A stretch of DNA of 64,000 bases from PALSA-612 sp035652235 (GTDB lineage Bacteria; Actinomycetota; Thermoleophilia; Gaiellales; Gaiellaceae). Each line of letters opens with the position of its first letter. Positions within the stretch are counted from its first letter, which is position 1. The stretch spans positions 124,001 to 188,000 of the forward strand of contig DASREE010000032.1 in the NCBI GenBank assembly GCA_035652235.1. Direction: 5' to 3'. Below are positions 26,777 through 35,473 of the stretch, piece by piece. The notes under the pieces are model-generated. The model saw only the letters and a list, made by a program, of their open reading frames with translations, made no database searches and had not been told where the DNA came from. A program made the position numbers and the translations under genes.

Positions 26777-27480
26777 GCCGGTTGGCCGTAGGAGGCGGCG
26801 GGTCCGTGCTTACGCCGGAAGTGCCGCTCGAGCAGGGCGCTCGCGACCGGCGGGGTGTCGGGGGCGAGCGCGAGCGTGCGCAGCGCGGCCGCCGCCACCG
26901 CCTCCAGGGCGACGGCGTTGTCGACGGCCGCCGCCGCGTCCGCGCCCCACGTGAACGGCCCGTGCGAGGCGACCAGCGTCGCGGGCATGTCGAGCGGCTC
27001 GAGCCGCCGCTCGGCGAGCGCCTCCACGATCACGTGGCCGGTCCGCTCCTCGTAGTCTCCGCCGATCTCCTCGCCGCTCAGCGCGCGGGTGACCGGCACG
27101 GCTCCCAGGAAGTGATCGGCGTGCGTCGTGCCGAGGCAGGGAAGCTCGCGGCGCGCCTGCGCCCAGGCGGTGGCAAACGGGGAGTGCGTGTGGACGATGC
27201 CGCCGACGTCCGCGAAGGCGCGGTAGAGCACGAGGTGGGTGGGCGTGTCCGAGGACGGGCGCGCCTCGCCCTCGACCACCCGGCCGCTGTCGAGGTCGAC
27301 GACGACGATGGAGGCGGGCAGGAGACGGCCGTAGGGGACGCCGCTCGGCTTGATCGCCATCACGCCGGCCGCGCGGTCGGCCTCGCTCGCGTTGCCGAAC
27401 GTGAGGGTGACGAGCCCCGCCCGGACGAGGTCGAGGTTGGCCCGGTGGGCGCGCTCGCGCAGGTCGCCGTACCGGCTCAC
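26773..27480 (-). CDS. araD: L-ribulose-5-phosphate 4-epimerase
   Basis: Class II aldolase-fold epimerase giving D-xylulose-5-phosphate. 235 residues with the zinc-binding His motif GGIVHTHSPFATAWAQ, LPCLGTTHADHF and a later His in ASHGPFTWG; KPSGVPYGRL binds phosphate. The GTG start at 27480 overlaps the araA stop by 3 nt, and the downstream dehydrogenase overlaps by 4 nt. The order araA-araD-dehydrogenase-araB on one transcript gives the full isomerase route. Confidence 0.93.
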   Translation of the reverse strand: MSRYGDLRERAHRANLDLVRAGLVTLTFGNASEADRAAGVMAIKPSGVPYGRLLPASIVVVDLDSGRVVEGEARPSSDTPTHLVLYRAFADVGGIVHTHSPFATAWAQARRELPCLGTTHADHFLGAVPVTRALSGEEIGGDYEERTGHVIVEALAERRLEPLDMPATLVASHGPFTWGADAAAAVDNAVALEAVAAAALRTLALAPDTPPVASALLERHFRRKHGPAASYGQPA

Positions 27481-28994
27481 AGTCCTCCGGCGAGACGGTG
27501 GTAGGCCTGGTTCCAGCGCAGCTCCTTGCGCAGCGCGGAGACGGTCGTGCCGGCGTCGATCACCACCAGCTCGATCCCCGCCATCTCGGCGAGGTCGTCG
27601 AGCACGTCCACGCCGAGCGCCTGCGTGAGGACGGTGTGATGCGAGCCGCCGGCGATCAGCCAGCTCTCGGCGGCCACCGCGAGGTCGGGCTTCGGGATCC
27701 AGGCCGCGCGCGCCACCGGCAGGCGCGGCAGGTCGCCGTCCGGCAGGACGACCTCGACCTCGTTGGCAAGCAGGCGGAAGCGCTCGCCGAGGTCGAGCAG
27801 CGAGACGACGATGGCCGGGCCGGGCGCGGCCGTGAACACGAGCCGGACCGGATCGGGCTTGCCGCCGATCGCGAGCGGATGGATCTCGCAGCGCGGCCTG
27901 CCGGCGGCGATCGACGGGCACACCTCGAGCATGTGCGCTCCCAGCACCTTCGGCCCGTCCGGGGCGAGGTGGTAGGTGTAGTCCTCCATGAAGGAGGTGC
28001 CGCCGGGGAGCCCCGTGGCCGCCACCTTGAGCATGCGCAGGAGCACCGCCGTCTTCCAGTCACCTTCCGCGCCGAAGCCGTAGCCGTCGGCCATCAGCCG
28101 CTGCACCCCGATCCCGGGCAGCTGGGGCAGGTCGCCCAGGTCCTCGAACGTGTCCGTGAAGGCGAGCGCCTCCCGTTCCTCGAGGAACGCCCTCAGGCCG
28201 GCCTCGATGCGGGCGGCGTCGCGCAGCGACTCGTGGCGCGCGCCGCCCGGTCGTAGCTCGGGCACGACCGCGTAGCGCTCGCCGTACTCCCGCACGAGCC
28301 GGTCCACGACCGCGCCGTCCGTACCGCGAACGCGCTCCGCGAGCTCGCCGACGCCGTAGCCGTCGACGCAGACGCCGAGCCGGAGCTGCGCCTCGACCTT
28401 GTCCCCCTCCGTGACCGCGACCTGCCGCATGTTGTCGCCGAAGCGGACGACGCGGAGCCGGCGAGCCTCGTGCAGGGCGCACGCGGCGCGCGCCCAGGCG
28501 CCCACGCGGGCCGCGACGTGCGGATCCTGCCAGTGGCCGACGACCGTCGTGCGCGGCAGTCGCATCCGGGTCAGCAGGAACCCGAGCTCGCGGTCGCCGT
28601 GGGCGGACTGGTTCAGGTTCATGAAGTCCATGTCGATCTCCGCCCAGGGCAGGTCGCGGTTGAACTGCGTGTGCAGGTGGAGCAACGGCTTGCGCAGGGC
28701 GGACAGGCCGGCGATCCACATCTTCGCGGGGGAGAAGGTGTGCATCCAGGCGATGACGCCGACGCAGGCGTCGTCCGCGCTCGCGTCGAGGCAGAGACGG
28801 CGGATGGCGTCCGGAGTCGTCACCACCCCGGCGCCGGTGACGCGCACCGGGACCGCCTCCGCGGCGTCGAGCGCGGCGGCGATGCGGCGCGCGTGCTCGT
28901 CGACGGCGCTCAGCACGTCGCCGCCGTACAGGTGCTGGCTGCCGGTGACGAGCCAGACCGCGAGTTCTCCAAGCGGCTTCGGCACGGCGGCCAC
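27477..28994 (-). CDS. araA: L-arabinose isomerase
   Basis: Converts L-arabinose to L-ribulose. 505 residues, the family length. Signatures: VWLVTGSQHLYG, CVGVIAWMHTFSPAKMWI, HTQFNRDLPW, FMNLNQSAHGDRE, GFGAEGDWKTAVLLR, the metal Glu in SFMEDYTYHL, the His in LGAHMLEVCPS, and GGSHHT. The GTG at 28994 starts 2 nt after the gntR stop; a second GTG at 28985 is also possible. It is co-transcribed behind the GntR regulator. Confidence 0.96.
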   Translation of the reverse strand: MAAVPKPLGELAVWLVTGSQHLYGGDVLSAVDEHARRIAAALDAAEAVPVRVTGAGVVTTPDAIRRLCLDASADDACVGVIAWMHTFSPAKMWIAGLSALRKPLLHLHTQFNRDLPWAEIDMDFMNLNQSAHGDRELGFLLTRMRLPRTTVVGHWQDPHVAARVGAWARAACALHEARRLRVVRFGDNMRQVAVTEGDKVEAQLRLGVCVDGYGVGELAERVRGTDGAVVDRLVREYGERYAVVPELRPGGARHESLRDAARIEAGLRAFLEEREALAFTDTFEDLGDLPQLPGIGVQRLMADGYGFGAEGDWKTAVLLRMLKVAATGLPGGTSFMEDYTYHLAPDGPKVLGAHMLEVCPSIAAGRPRCEIHPLAIGGKPDPVRLVFTAAPGPAIVVSLLDLGERFRLLANEVEVVLPDGDLPRLPVARAAWIPKPDLAVAAESWLIAGGSHHTVLTQALGVDVLDDLAEMAGIELVVIDAGTTVSALRKELRWNQAYHRLAGGL

Positions 28995-28996
28995 GG

Positions 28997-29749
28997 CTAG
29001 CCGGCAGCCGGCGCGTCCGACCGGCCGAGCGCTGTCTGCCGGCGAAGCGCCCAGTCGATGTTCGCTTTCGTATCGTCGCTGAGCGCGACGAGCGCAGCCT
29101 CGGCCGCAGCCGGGTCGCGCTGCCTGAGGGCCTCGACCACGTGAGAATGGAGCGCCGCCGCACGGAGGTAGGCTCCGGGCGGGCGGCCCGAGTAGGTGAA
29201 CAGGGTGCGCAGGACGGCGGAGAGGATGCTGGCCATGTGCTCGAGGAGCTCGTTGTGCGTCGCCTCGAGCAGCAGGCTGTGGAAGCGGAGGTCGGGCTCG
29301 AGGAAGGCGCTTGCGTCCTCGCCCGCCGTGGCCATGTCCACGACGGCCCGCTCGAGGTCGTCGATCTGCTCCTCCGTCGCGCGCAGCGCGGCGAGCCGAA
29401 CGGCCGGCGGCTCGATCAGCCGGCGCAACTCGAGCATCTCGTCGAGGAGCTTGCGATCCGCGCCCGCCTCGAGCTGCCAGGCGAGCACATCGGGGTCGAG
29501 CAGGTTCCACTCGCGTCTCGGCAGGACGCGGGTGCCGCGCTTCGGCAGGGACTCGACGAGGCGCTTCGCTGCGAGCACCTTGACGGCCTCGCGGACGACG
29601 GTGCGGCTGACGGCGAGGTCGACGCCGAGCTCGTCCTCGGCCGGGATCGGATCGCCCGGCTCGAGATCGCCGCGCACGATACGCAGGCCGATGGCGTGGA
29701 CGAGCGCACCGTGCAGACCACGCCGTGGATACGTCCGCGCTTTCGTCAT
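28997..29749 (-). CDS. GntR-family regulator, FadR/FCD subfamily (probable sugar regulator)
   Basis: 250 residues: an N-terminal winged helix (about 10-75, IPAEDELGVDLAVSRTVVREA) and an all-helical FCD effector domain (about 95-225) with metal-binding Asp/His positions (EPDLRFHSLLLEATHN and a later LHSHVVEAL). It is first gene of the araADB operon and diverges from the sugar ABC transporter, so it probably controls both. The ATG is 6 nt after TAGGAT (complement of 29756-29761), a leaderless promoter. A TCGT-cat-ACGA dyad at 29743-29753 spans its start codon. Confidence 0.88.
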   Translation of the reverse strand: MTKARTYPRRGLHGALVHAIGLRIVRGDLEPGDPIPAEDELGVDLAVSRTVVREAVKVLAAKRLVESLPKRGTRVLPRREWNLLDPDVLAWQLEAGADRKLLDEMLELRRLIEPPAVRLAALRATEEQIDDLERAVVDMATAGEDASAFLEPDLRFHSLLLEATHNELLEHMASILSAVLRTLFTYSGRPPGAYLRAAALHSHVVEALRQRDPAAAEAALVALSDDTKANIDWALRRQTALGRSDAPAAG

Positions 29750-29765
29750 ACGATAATCCTATAAC

Positions 29766-29794
29766 TGGACAAGCGGTTTCGGACACGCTAGTGT
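29766..29794 (+). promoter_or_regulatory. Sigma-70-type promoter of the sugar ABC transporter operon
   Basis: -35 TGGACA at 29766-29771, an exact 17-nt spacer and -10 TAGTGT at 29789-29794. Predicted start is near 29801, giving a leader of about 34 nt that carries the Shine-Dalgarno sequence AGGGAGGT at 29821-29828. It is one of the few classical leadered promoters in the window. Confidence 0.65.
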
Positions 29795-29802
29795 CGCGAC
29801 AC
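29782..29802. promoter_or_regulatory. Overlapping palindromic operator at the transporter promoter
   Basis: Three 5-bp arms alternate: GACAC (29782-29786), GTGTC (29791-29795) and GACAC (29798-29802). They form GACAC-N4-GTGTC and the perfect 12-bp palindrome GTGTCGCGACAC (29791-29802). The site covers the -10 and the start point, as a repressor site would. The adjacent FadR-type regulator is the obvious candidate, or a LacI-type protein elsewhere. Confidence 0.5.
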
Positions 29803-29834
29803 CGGTCAACACCCTCAGATAGGGAGGTACAGCG

Positions 29835-30938
29835 GTGAGCGACAACGAGCCCGTGGTTCCCGAGGAGCTCGCAGGCATCGATCGCGCCTCGCTGCTCAAG
29901 CGGATCGCGGCGGGCGGGGCCGCACTCTCCGTTCCAGCGCTTCTCGGCGCCCAGGGTGCGCTCGGGGCCACGAAGGGGCGAGCGAGCAACGCTGCGGGCG
30001 GCGGGGGCAACTACCCCAAGCACCCGAGGTGGAAGTTCGTGTTCGTCAACCACGTGACCACGAACCCGTTCTTCGTCCCGACGCAGTACGGGGCGGCGGA
30101 CGCAGCCGCGCTCGTCGACGTGACGTTCCAGTGGACAGGCTCGGCGTCGAGCGACGTCGGCCAGATGGTGAACGCGCTCAACGCGGCGGTGACGGCCAAG
30201 GCCGCCGGGATCGCCGTCTCGGTGATCGACAAGGTCGCCTTCGAGGCCCCGATCAAGCGGGCGCTCGCGAAGGGGATCCCGGTGGTGTCGTACAACGCCG
30301 ACGGCGCTCGTACCGGGGCGAAGGCCCGCATGGCCTACATCGGCCAGGACCTGTTCGTCTCCGGACAGAAGATGGGCGAGCGGATCGTGCAGCTCGTGCC
30401 GAAGGGCGACGTCGCGCTGTTCATCGCCACCCCCGGCTCGCTCAACATCCAGCCGCGTATCGACGGCGCCATGGACTCGATCAAGAAGTCCGGGAAGCCG
30501 ATCAACGCGGTCGCGATCGCGACGGGGCCGGACGTGAACCAGGAGCTGGCTCGCATCGACGCCTACTACCTCGGCCACAAGAGCAAGCTCAAGGGCATGT
30601 TCGCCGTCGACGCGGGGAGCACGCAGGGCGTCGCGCAGACGATCGACAAGCACGGCGTCGCCGGGAAGGTGAAGGGGGGTGGCTACGACCTGCTGCCCAC
30701 CACCCTGCAACTGATCCAGAAGGGCGCGATCCAGTTCACGATCGACCAGCAGCCCTACCTGCAGGGCTTCTACCCGGTGATCCAGCTCTTCCTCTACAAG
30801 CTGTCGGGTGGGCTGGTGGCGCCGGCCGATACGAACACGGGTCTGCTGTTCGTCACGAAGGACAACGTCAAGCCGTACCTGACCACGAAGACCCGCTACG
30901 AGGGGAGCTCCTCGAGCCAGAAGTACCCGGTGTCGTAA
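29835..30938 (+). CDS. Sugar ABC transporter substrate-binding protein
   Basis: Extracytoplasmic receptor of the ribose/xylose/arabinose class (Peripla_BP_4). The 367 residues start with an export segment (about 18-45, LLKRIAAGGAALSVPALLG). This resembles a Tat signal but has Lys-Arg instead of twin Arg. The binding domain has FVFVNHVTTNPFF, ADAAALVDVTFQWTGS, IPVVSYNAD and QGFYPVIQLFLY. A strong Shine-Dalgarno sequence precedes the GTG. Permease and ATPase follow at once. The ligand is probably a pentose, from context. Confidence 0.9.
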   Translation: MSDNEPVVPEELAGIDRASLLKRIAAGGAALSVPALLGAQGALGATKGRASNAAGGGGNYPKHPRWKFVFVNHVTTNPFFVPTQYGAADAAALVDVTFQWTGSASSDVGQMVNALNAAVTAKAAGIAVSVIDKVAFEAPIKRALAKGIPVVSYNADGARTGAKARMAYIGQDLFVSGQKMGERIVQLVPKGDVALFIATPGSLNIQPRIDGAMDSIKKSGKPINAVAIATGPDVNQELARIDAYYLGHKSKLKGMFAVDAGSTQGVAQTIDKHGVAGKVKGGGYDLLPTTLQLIQKGAIQFTIDQQPYLQGFYPVIQLFLYKLSGGLVAPADTNTGLLFVTKDNVKPYLTTKTRYEGSSSSQKYPVS

Positions 30939-30943
30939 GCTGG

Positions 30944-31987
30944 ATGGCCCTGGAAGGGTCACAGGCGACAGCGGCAGCGGAGCGACGCGCCGGCCTCGGC
31001 TGGCGCGTCGCTCGCGCCTTCGTCCAGCGCCGCGAGGCGAGCATCCTCGTCATCGCGGCGGGCCTGTTCGCGTACTTCGGGCTCTCCTACAGCGCCTTCC
31101 CGACGCACGACGCGATCCAGACGATGGGCGACTTCGCGGCGCCGGTCGCGCTGATCACCGCCGGCGAGGTGATGCTCCTCATCTGCGGCGAGATCGACCT
31201 CGCCGTCGGGCGCGTGTTCGCCCTGTCGCCGATCATCATGTACCTCGCGTCGGCTCCGGCGCCGGACGGGGCCGGGTTGCCGATCTGGATCGGCGCGCTC
31301 TTCGGGCTGCTGACGGCGCTGGCGGTCGGCCTCGTGAACGGCTTCATCACGACCGTGCTGCGCGTGCCGGCGTTCATCACCACGCTCGGCATGCTCTTCT
31401 TCCTCAACGGCATCAACCTGAAGGCGACCAACTCCTTCCAGGTGCTGACGCCCGGTACGCACGCGTTCAACGTCGTCACGGGCGAGTACGTGCCGCACCT
31501 GCTCTTCAACGCCGAGTTCTACTGGGCGGTCGGCGCCGTCATCGTCGTCCAGTTCATCCTCACGCGCACGCGCTGGGGCCTGCACACGATCGCGACCGGC
31601 GGGAACCCGGTCGGCGCGGCCGAGGCGGGCGTCGACATCCGCATGATCAAGATCGGCAACTTCATGCTCGCCAACCTCCTCGCCGGCTTCGCGGGTATTC
31701 TCGACTCCGTCCGGATCACCTCGATCCTGCCGCTCCAGGGCGGGCCGGACATCATGTTCCAGGCGGTGGCCGCCGCGGTCATCGGCGGCACGGCCCTGCT
31801 CGGGGGCGCCGGGACGGTCGTCGGCGGCTTCATCGGCGTCGCCGTCCTCGCCATCCTCAACATCGGATTCACGATCGCAGGCGTCAGCGCGCTGTACTTC
31901 GACCTGATCATCGGCCTCGCGATCCTGGCGTCGATGATCGCCAACGTCCAGGTCGCCAGGCTCAAGAACCTGGGGAGGCTGCAGTGA
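30944..31987 (+). CDS. Sugar ABC transporter permease
   Basis: BPD_transp_2-family permease, 347 residues with about ten membrane helices. Family features: ICGEIDLAVGRVFAL (the GxIDLSVG-like motif), VPAFITTLGMLFFLNG, TIATGGNPVGAAEAGVD (the cytoplasmic ATPase-contact loop) and GGTALLGGAGTVVGGFIGV. The ATG at 30944 is 5 nt after the binding-protein stop, and its 3' end overlaps the ATPase gene by 4 nt. It is presumed to work as a dimer with the ATPase at 31984. Confidence 0.92.
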   Translation: MALEGSQATAAAERRAGLGWRVARAFVQRREASILVIAAGLFAYFGLSYSAFPTHDAIQTMGDFAAPVALITAGEVMLLICGEIDLAVGRVFALSPIIMYLASAPAPDGAGLPIWIGALFGLLTALAVGLVNGFITTVLRVPAFITTLGMLFFLNGINLKATNSFQVLTPGTHAFNVVTGEYVPHLLFNAEFYWAVGAVIVVQFILTRTRWGLHTIATGGNPVGAAEAGVDIRMIKIGNFMLANLLAGFAGILDSVRITSILPLQGGPDIMFQAVAAAVIGGTALLGGAGTVVGGFIGVAVLAILNIGFTIAGVSALYFDLIIGLAILASMIANVQVARLKNLGRLQ

Positions 31988-32766
31988 GCGAGAACGGTCG
32001 GGAGGCGATCCGCGTCGAGCACGTCGCCAAGAGCTTCGGCGCCGTCACCGCGCTCGTCGACGTGTCGATGCACCTGAAGCAGGGAGAGGTGCTCGGGCTG
32101 ATCGGCGACAACGGCGCTGGCAAGTCGACGCTCGTCAAGATCCTGAGCGGCTACATCCGCCCGGACCGCGGCAAGATCTTCGTCAACGGCGAGGAGGTAT
32201 CGATCCGCACCGTCGACCAGGCGCGGGCGCTCGGGATCGACACCGTCTACCAGGACCTCGCCCTCGTGCCGACGCTGTCCGTCTACCACAACATGTTCCT
32301 CAAGCGCGAGGAGGTGCGCGGCTGGGGGCCGTTCCGCTGGCTGAACAACCGTGAGATGCGCGCTCGCGCGCGCCGGGCGATCGACGACATCGGCATCGGC
32401 ACGCTGCGGTCGGTCGAGTCCGAGGTGGCGACGCTCTCCGGCGGCCAGCGGCAGGCGATCGCGATCGCGCGCTCGGTGCACACGGGGGCGAGCATCCTGC
32501 TCCTCGACGAGCCGCTCGCAGCCATGGGCGCCAAGGAGGGCGAGATCATCATCGACCTCATCCGCGATCTGAAGGCGCAGGGGAAGTCGATGATCGTGGT
32601 GGCGCACAACTTCATCCACATCGTCGCGGTCTGCGACCGCGTCAACCTCCTCCAGCACGGACGGATCACCTTCGACAAGCTGACGAAGGAGACGTCCGCC
32701 GACGAGCTGACGGAGATCGTCGCGGCCGAGTACCGAGCCTCGCGGAGGGCGAGCGCGGCGCGATAG
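31984..32766 (+). CDS. Sugar ABC transporter ATP-binding protein, single-domain type
   Basis: 260-residue ATPase energising the sugar permease. Walker A GDNGAGKST, Q-loop YQDLALVPTLSV, signature LSGGQRQA, Walker B ILLLDEPLAAMG and switch His VAHNF are all present. It has one ABC domain, unlike the fused two-domain AraG/XylG/RbsA proteins, so two copies should dimerise (the FrcA-like arrangement). The GTG start overlaps the permease stop by 4 nt. Confidence 0.92.
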   Translation: MSENGREAIRVEHVAKSFGAVTALVDVSMHLKQGEVLGLIGDNGAGKSTLVKILSGYIRPDRGKIFVNGEEVSIRTVDQARALGIDTVYQDLALVPTLSVYHNMFLKREEVRGWGPFRWLNNREMRARARRAIDDIGIGTLRSVESEVATLSGGQRQAIAIARSVHTGASILLLDEPLAAMGAKEGEIIIDLIRDLKAQGKSMIVVAHNFIHIVAVCDRVNLLQHGRITFDKLTKETSADELTEIVAAEYRASRRASAAR

Positions 32767-32782
32767 CCCCGCGCGGGCGGGG
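32767..32782 (+). other. GC hairpin between transporter and dehydratase genes
   Basis: CCCCGC/GCGGGG, a 6-bp stem with a 4-nt loop, starts at the first base after the ATPase stop. It ends just before the Shine-Dalgarno GGAAGGAG of the dehydratase. It could protect the upstream mRNA or act as a weak terminator that lowers downstream expression. Confidence 0.35.
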
Positions 32783-32794
32783 GGAAGGAGCAGC

Positions 32795-34546
32795 ATGGCC
32801 ACGGTGCGGAGGGAATCCGGCGACGGCGGTGGCAAGGGGCTGCGCTCGAGCGAGTGGTTCGAGCGTACGGACCTGGACGGCTTCCTGCACCGCTCCTGGC
32901 TGAAGGCGGAGGGGGTGACCGACGAGGCCTTCCGCGGGCGGCCGCTGATCGGCATCTGCAACAGCTGGAGCGAGCTCGTCAACTGCAACGTCCACCTGCG
33001 CGGGCTGGCCGCCGCGGTCAAGCGTGGCGTCCTGCAGGCGGGCGGCTTCCCGCTCGAGTTCCCGGTCATGTCCCTCGGCGAGTCGCTCATGAAGCCGACG
33101 ACGATGCTGTACCGGAACCTGATGGCGATGGACGTGGAGGAGTCGATCCGCTCCTACCCGCTCGATGGCGTCGTCCTGCTCACGGGCTGCGACAAGACCA
33201 ACCCGGCGTCGGTGATGGGCATGGCGAGCGCGGACGTGCCCGCCGTCGTCGTTACCGGCGGGCCGATGCTGAACGGGCACTGGCGCGGGAAGGAGCTCGG
33301 CTCCTGCAGCGACTGCTGGCACTACCACGAGGAGCTCCGGGCAGGGCGGCTGAGCGAGGCCGAGTTCGCCGAGATCGAGAACTCGATGTCCCGCTCGAAC
33401 GGCCACTGCATGACGATGGGCACCGCCTCGACGATGGCGTGCGTGACGGAGGCGCTCGGGCTGACGCTGCCGGGCGGCGCCGCCATCCCGGCCGTGGACG
33501 CGCGCCGCGCGGGACTCGCCGAGGCCGCGGGGCGCAAGATCGTGGAGCTGGTCGAGCGCGACCTGCGGCCGTCGCACGTCCTCACGCGGCCGGCGTTCGA
33601 CAACGCGATCCGGGTGCTGCACGCGATCTCCGGCTCGACGAACGCCGTCCTGCACCTCGTCGCCTACGCCGGGCGCGTCGGCCTGGAGCTGCCGCTCGAG
33701 CGCTTCGACGAGCTCGCCGCCACGACGCCGTGGCTGGTCGACCTCAAGCCGGCCGGACGGCACCTGATGGAAGACTTCTACTACGCGGGCGGGCTGCCGG
33801 CGGTGATGGCCGAGATCGCGGATCTCCTCGACCTCGACGCGCTGACGGTGACGGGCCGCACGGTGGGCGAGAACCTCGCGGGCGCGGCGATCGTGGACGA
33901 GGACGTGATCCGTCCGCGCGCGCGCCCGCTCGACGAGGGCGGCAGCCTGGTCGTGCTGCGCGGCTCGCTCTGCCCGGACGGCGCCGTGATGAAGATCACA
34001 GCCGCCGATCCCCGCCTGCTCCGGCACGAGGGGCGGGCCGTCGTCTTCGAAGACGTCCACGATCTGGCGGCGCGCGTCGACGACCCGTCGCTCGAGATCG
34101 ACGAGAGCTCGGTGATGGTGCTCAGGAACGCCGGTCCGGTCGGCGCGCCGGGCATGCCGGAGTGGGGCCACCTGCCCATCCCGGCCAAGCTGCTGCGCCG
34201 GGGCATCACCGATCTCCTGCGTATCTCGGACGCGCGGATGAGCGGCACCTCCTACGGCGCGGTCGTCCTGCACGTGGCGCCCGAGGCGGCGGTGGGCGGG
34301 CCGCTCGCGCTGGTCGAGTCGGGCGACCTGATCCGGCTCGACGTGGGCGAGCGCCGCCTCGACCTGGTCGTCGACGACGCGGAGCTCGCGCGCCGGCGGG
34401 AGGCGTGGAGGCCCCCGGAGCGGAAGGACGCCCGGGGCTACCGCCGGCTGTACGAGGAGCACGTGCTGCAGGCGAACCTGGGCTGCGACTTCGACTTCCT
34501 GCGCGGGCGCTCGTCCGTCGTCCGCGACGCCGTCACCTACCTCTGA
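32795..34546 (+). CDS. Sugar-acid dehydratase, IlvD/Edd family (arabinonate/xylonate dehydratase type)
   Basis: Iron-sulfur dehydratase that converts an aldonate such as L-arabinonate or D-xylonate to its 2-keto-3-deoxy acid. The cluster cysteines match the pentonate dehydratases: GICNSWS (Cys 55), TGCDKTNPA (Cys 132) and NGHCMTMGTAS (Cys 205). The C-terminal SDARMSGTSYGAVVLH holds the catalytic serine. At 583 residues it is the length of pentonate dehydratases rather than being diagnostic of IlvD. Its place behind a sugar transporter, with SDR and AKR genes after it, implies an oxidative pentose route beside araBAD. Confidence 0.85.
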   Translation: MATVRRESGDGGGKGLRSSEWFERTDLDGFLHRSWLKAEGVTDEAFRGRPLIGICNSWSELVNCNVHLRGLAAAVKRGVLQAGGFPLEFPVMSLGESLMKPTTMLYRNLMAMDVEESIRSYPLDGVVLLTGCDKTNPASVMGMASADVPAVVVTGGPMLNGHWRGKELGSCSDCWHYHEELRAGRLSEAEFAEIENSMSRSNGHCMTMGTASTMACVTEALGLTLPGGAAIPAVDARRAGLAEAAGRKIVELVERDLRPSHVLTRPAFDNAIRVLHAISGSTNAVLHLVAYAGRVGLELPLERFDELAATTPWLVDLKPAGRHLMEDFYYAGGLPAVMAEIADLLDLDALTVTGRTVGENLAGAAIVDEDVIRPRARPLDEGGSLVVLRGSLCPDGAVMKITAADPRLLRHEGRAVVFEDVHDLAARVDDPSLEIDESSVMVLRNAGPVGAPGMPEWGHLPIPAKLLRRGITDLLRISDARMSGTSYGAVVLHVAPEAAVGGPLALVESGDLIRLDVGERRLDLVVDDAELARRREAWRPPERKDARGYRRLYEEHVLQANLGCDFDFLRGRSSVVRDAVTYL

Positions 34547-34564
34547 CACGAAAGGCGGTGAGCG

Positions 34565-35473
34565 ATGAAGGTGCTCGTCACCGGGGCGCACGGGAAGGTG
34601 GGGCGTGCGCTCGTCCCCGCGCTCATGCGGGCCGGGCACGACGTCCGCGCCAACGACCTGACGCGACCGCAGTGGGACCGGCTCGTCGACCCGCGCCAGG
34701 CGACCGACTACGTCCAGGCCGACCTGACCGACGCCGGCGCGTGCTACGCGCTCGTGCGCGGCTGCGACGCGGTCGTGCACACGGCGGCGATCCCGCAGCC
34801 GATCCACAACGCCCCGCACGTCGTCATCGGGACGAACCTGATGGCGACCTTCAACGTGCTCGAGGCGGCGATCGCCGCCGGGGTGAAGCGCTTCGTCAAC
34901 TTCTCGAGCGAGACCGTCCCCGGCTTCCTGTTCGCCTACCGCGGCTTCGAGCCGGACTACCTGCCGATCGACGAGGAGCATCCGATCCGGCCGCAGGATC
35001 CCTACGCCACCTCGAAGTGGTTCGGCGAGCTGCTCATGGAGCGGGCGCCGGAGCGCGCCGACATCGCCGCCATCTCGATCCGCCCCTGCTGGGTGCAGGA
35101 CGTCGGCAGCTACGAGCGCAACCTCGGCCCGATCGTGCGCGACCCCTCCGTCCTGGTCGAGAACTACTGCAGCTACGTCGACGTCTACGACCTGTGCGAG
35201 GCGACCGTGCTCGCGGTCGAGTCCGACCTGCCCGGGCACGAGGTTGTCTACGTCGCCTCGCCGGACACGATCGGCGGGCACCCGCTCGAGGAGATCGTGC
35301 GCCGCTACCACGGCCACCACCGGGTCGAGCTGCGGCCGCTCGAGCGGCCCGACGCGTCGGCGATCGACTCGTCGAAGGCGAGGCGCCTGCTCGGCTGGGA
35401 GCCGAAGCGATCGTGGCGCGACTACCTGGACGAGGAGGGGAGGCTGAAGCCGGGCGTGGCGGAGCCGTGGTGA
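34565..35473 (+). CDS. NAD(P)-dependent epimerase/dehydratase (extended SDR)
   Basis: 302 residues with the nucleotide motif GAHGKVG at 7-13, VVHTAAIP, SSE at the catalytic Ser position and the YATSK catalytic Tyr-Lys. The C-terminal region (SKARRLLGWEPKRSWRDYLDE) is that of sugar epimerases and dehydrogenases. It lies between the sugar-acid dehydratase and the aldo/keto reductase and overlaps the latter by 4 nt. It may oxidise an aldose or act on a sugar-acid intermediate; the substrate cannot be set from sequence. Confidence 0.82.
   Translation: MKVLVTGAHGKVGRALVPALMRAGHDVRANDLTRPQWDRLVDPRQATDYVQADLTDAGACYALVRGCDAVVHTAAIPQPIHNAPHVVIGTNLMATFNVLEAAIAAGVKRFVNFSSETVPGFLFAYRGFEPDYLPIDEEHPIRPQDPYATSKWFGELLMERAPERADIAAISIRPCWVQDVGSYERNLGPIVRDPSVLVENYCSYVDVYDLCEATVLAVESDLPGHEVVYVASPDTIGGHPLEEIVRRYHGHHRVELRPLERPDASAIDSSKARRLLGWEPKRSWRDYLDEEGRLKPGVAEPW

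Noticed and set aside
29880..29960. Twin-arginine (Tat) signal on the sugar-binding protein
   Set aside because: The hydrophobic stretch and position fit, but the motif is Lys-Arg (LLKRIAAGG) rather than Arg-Arg, so I only note the resemblance.
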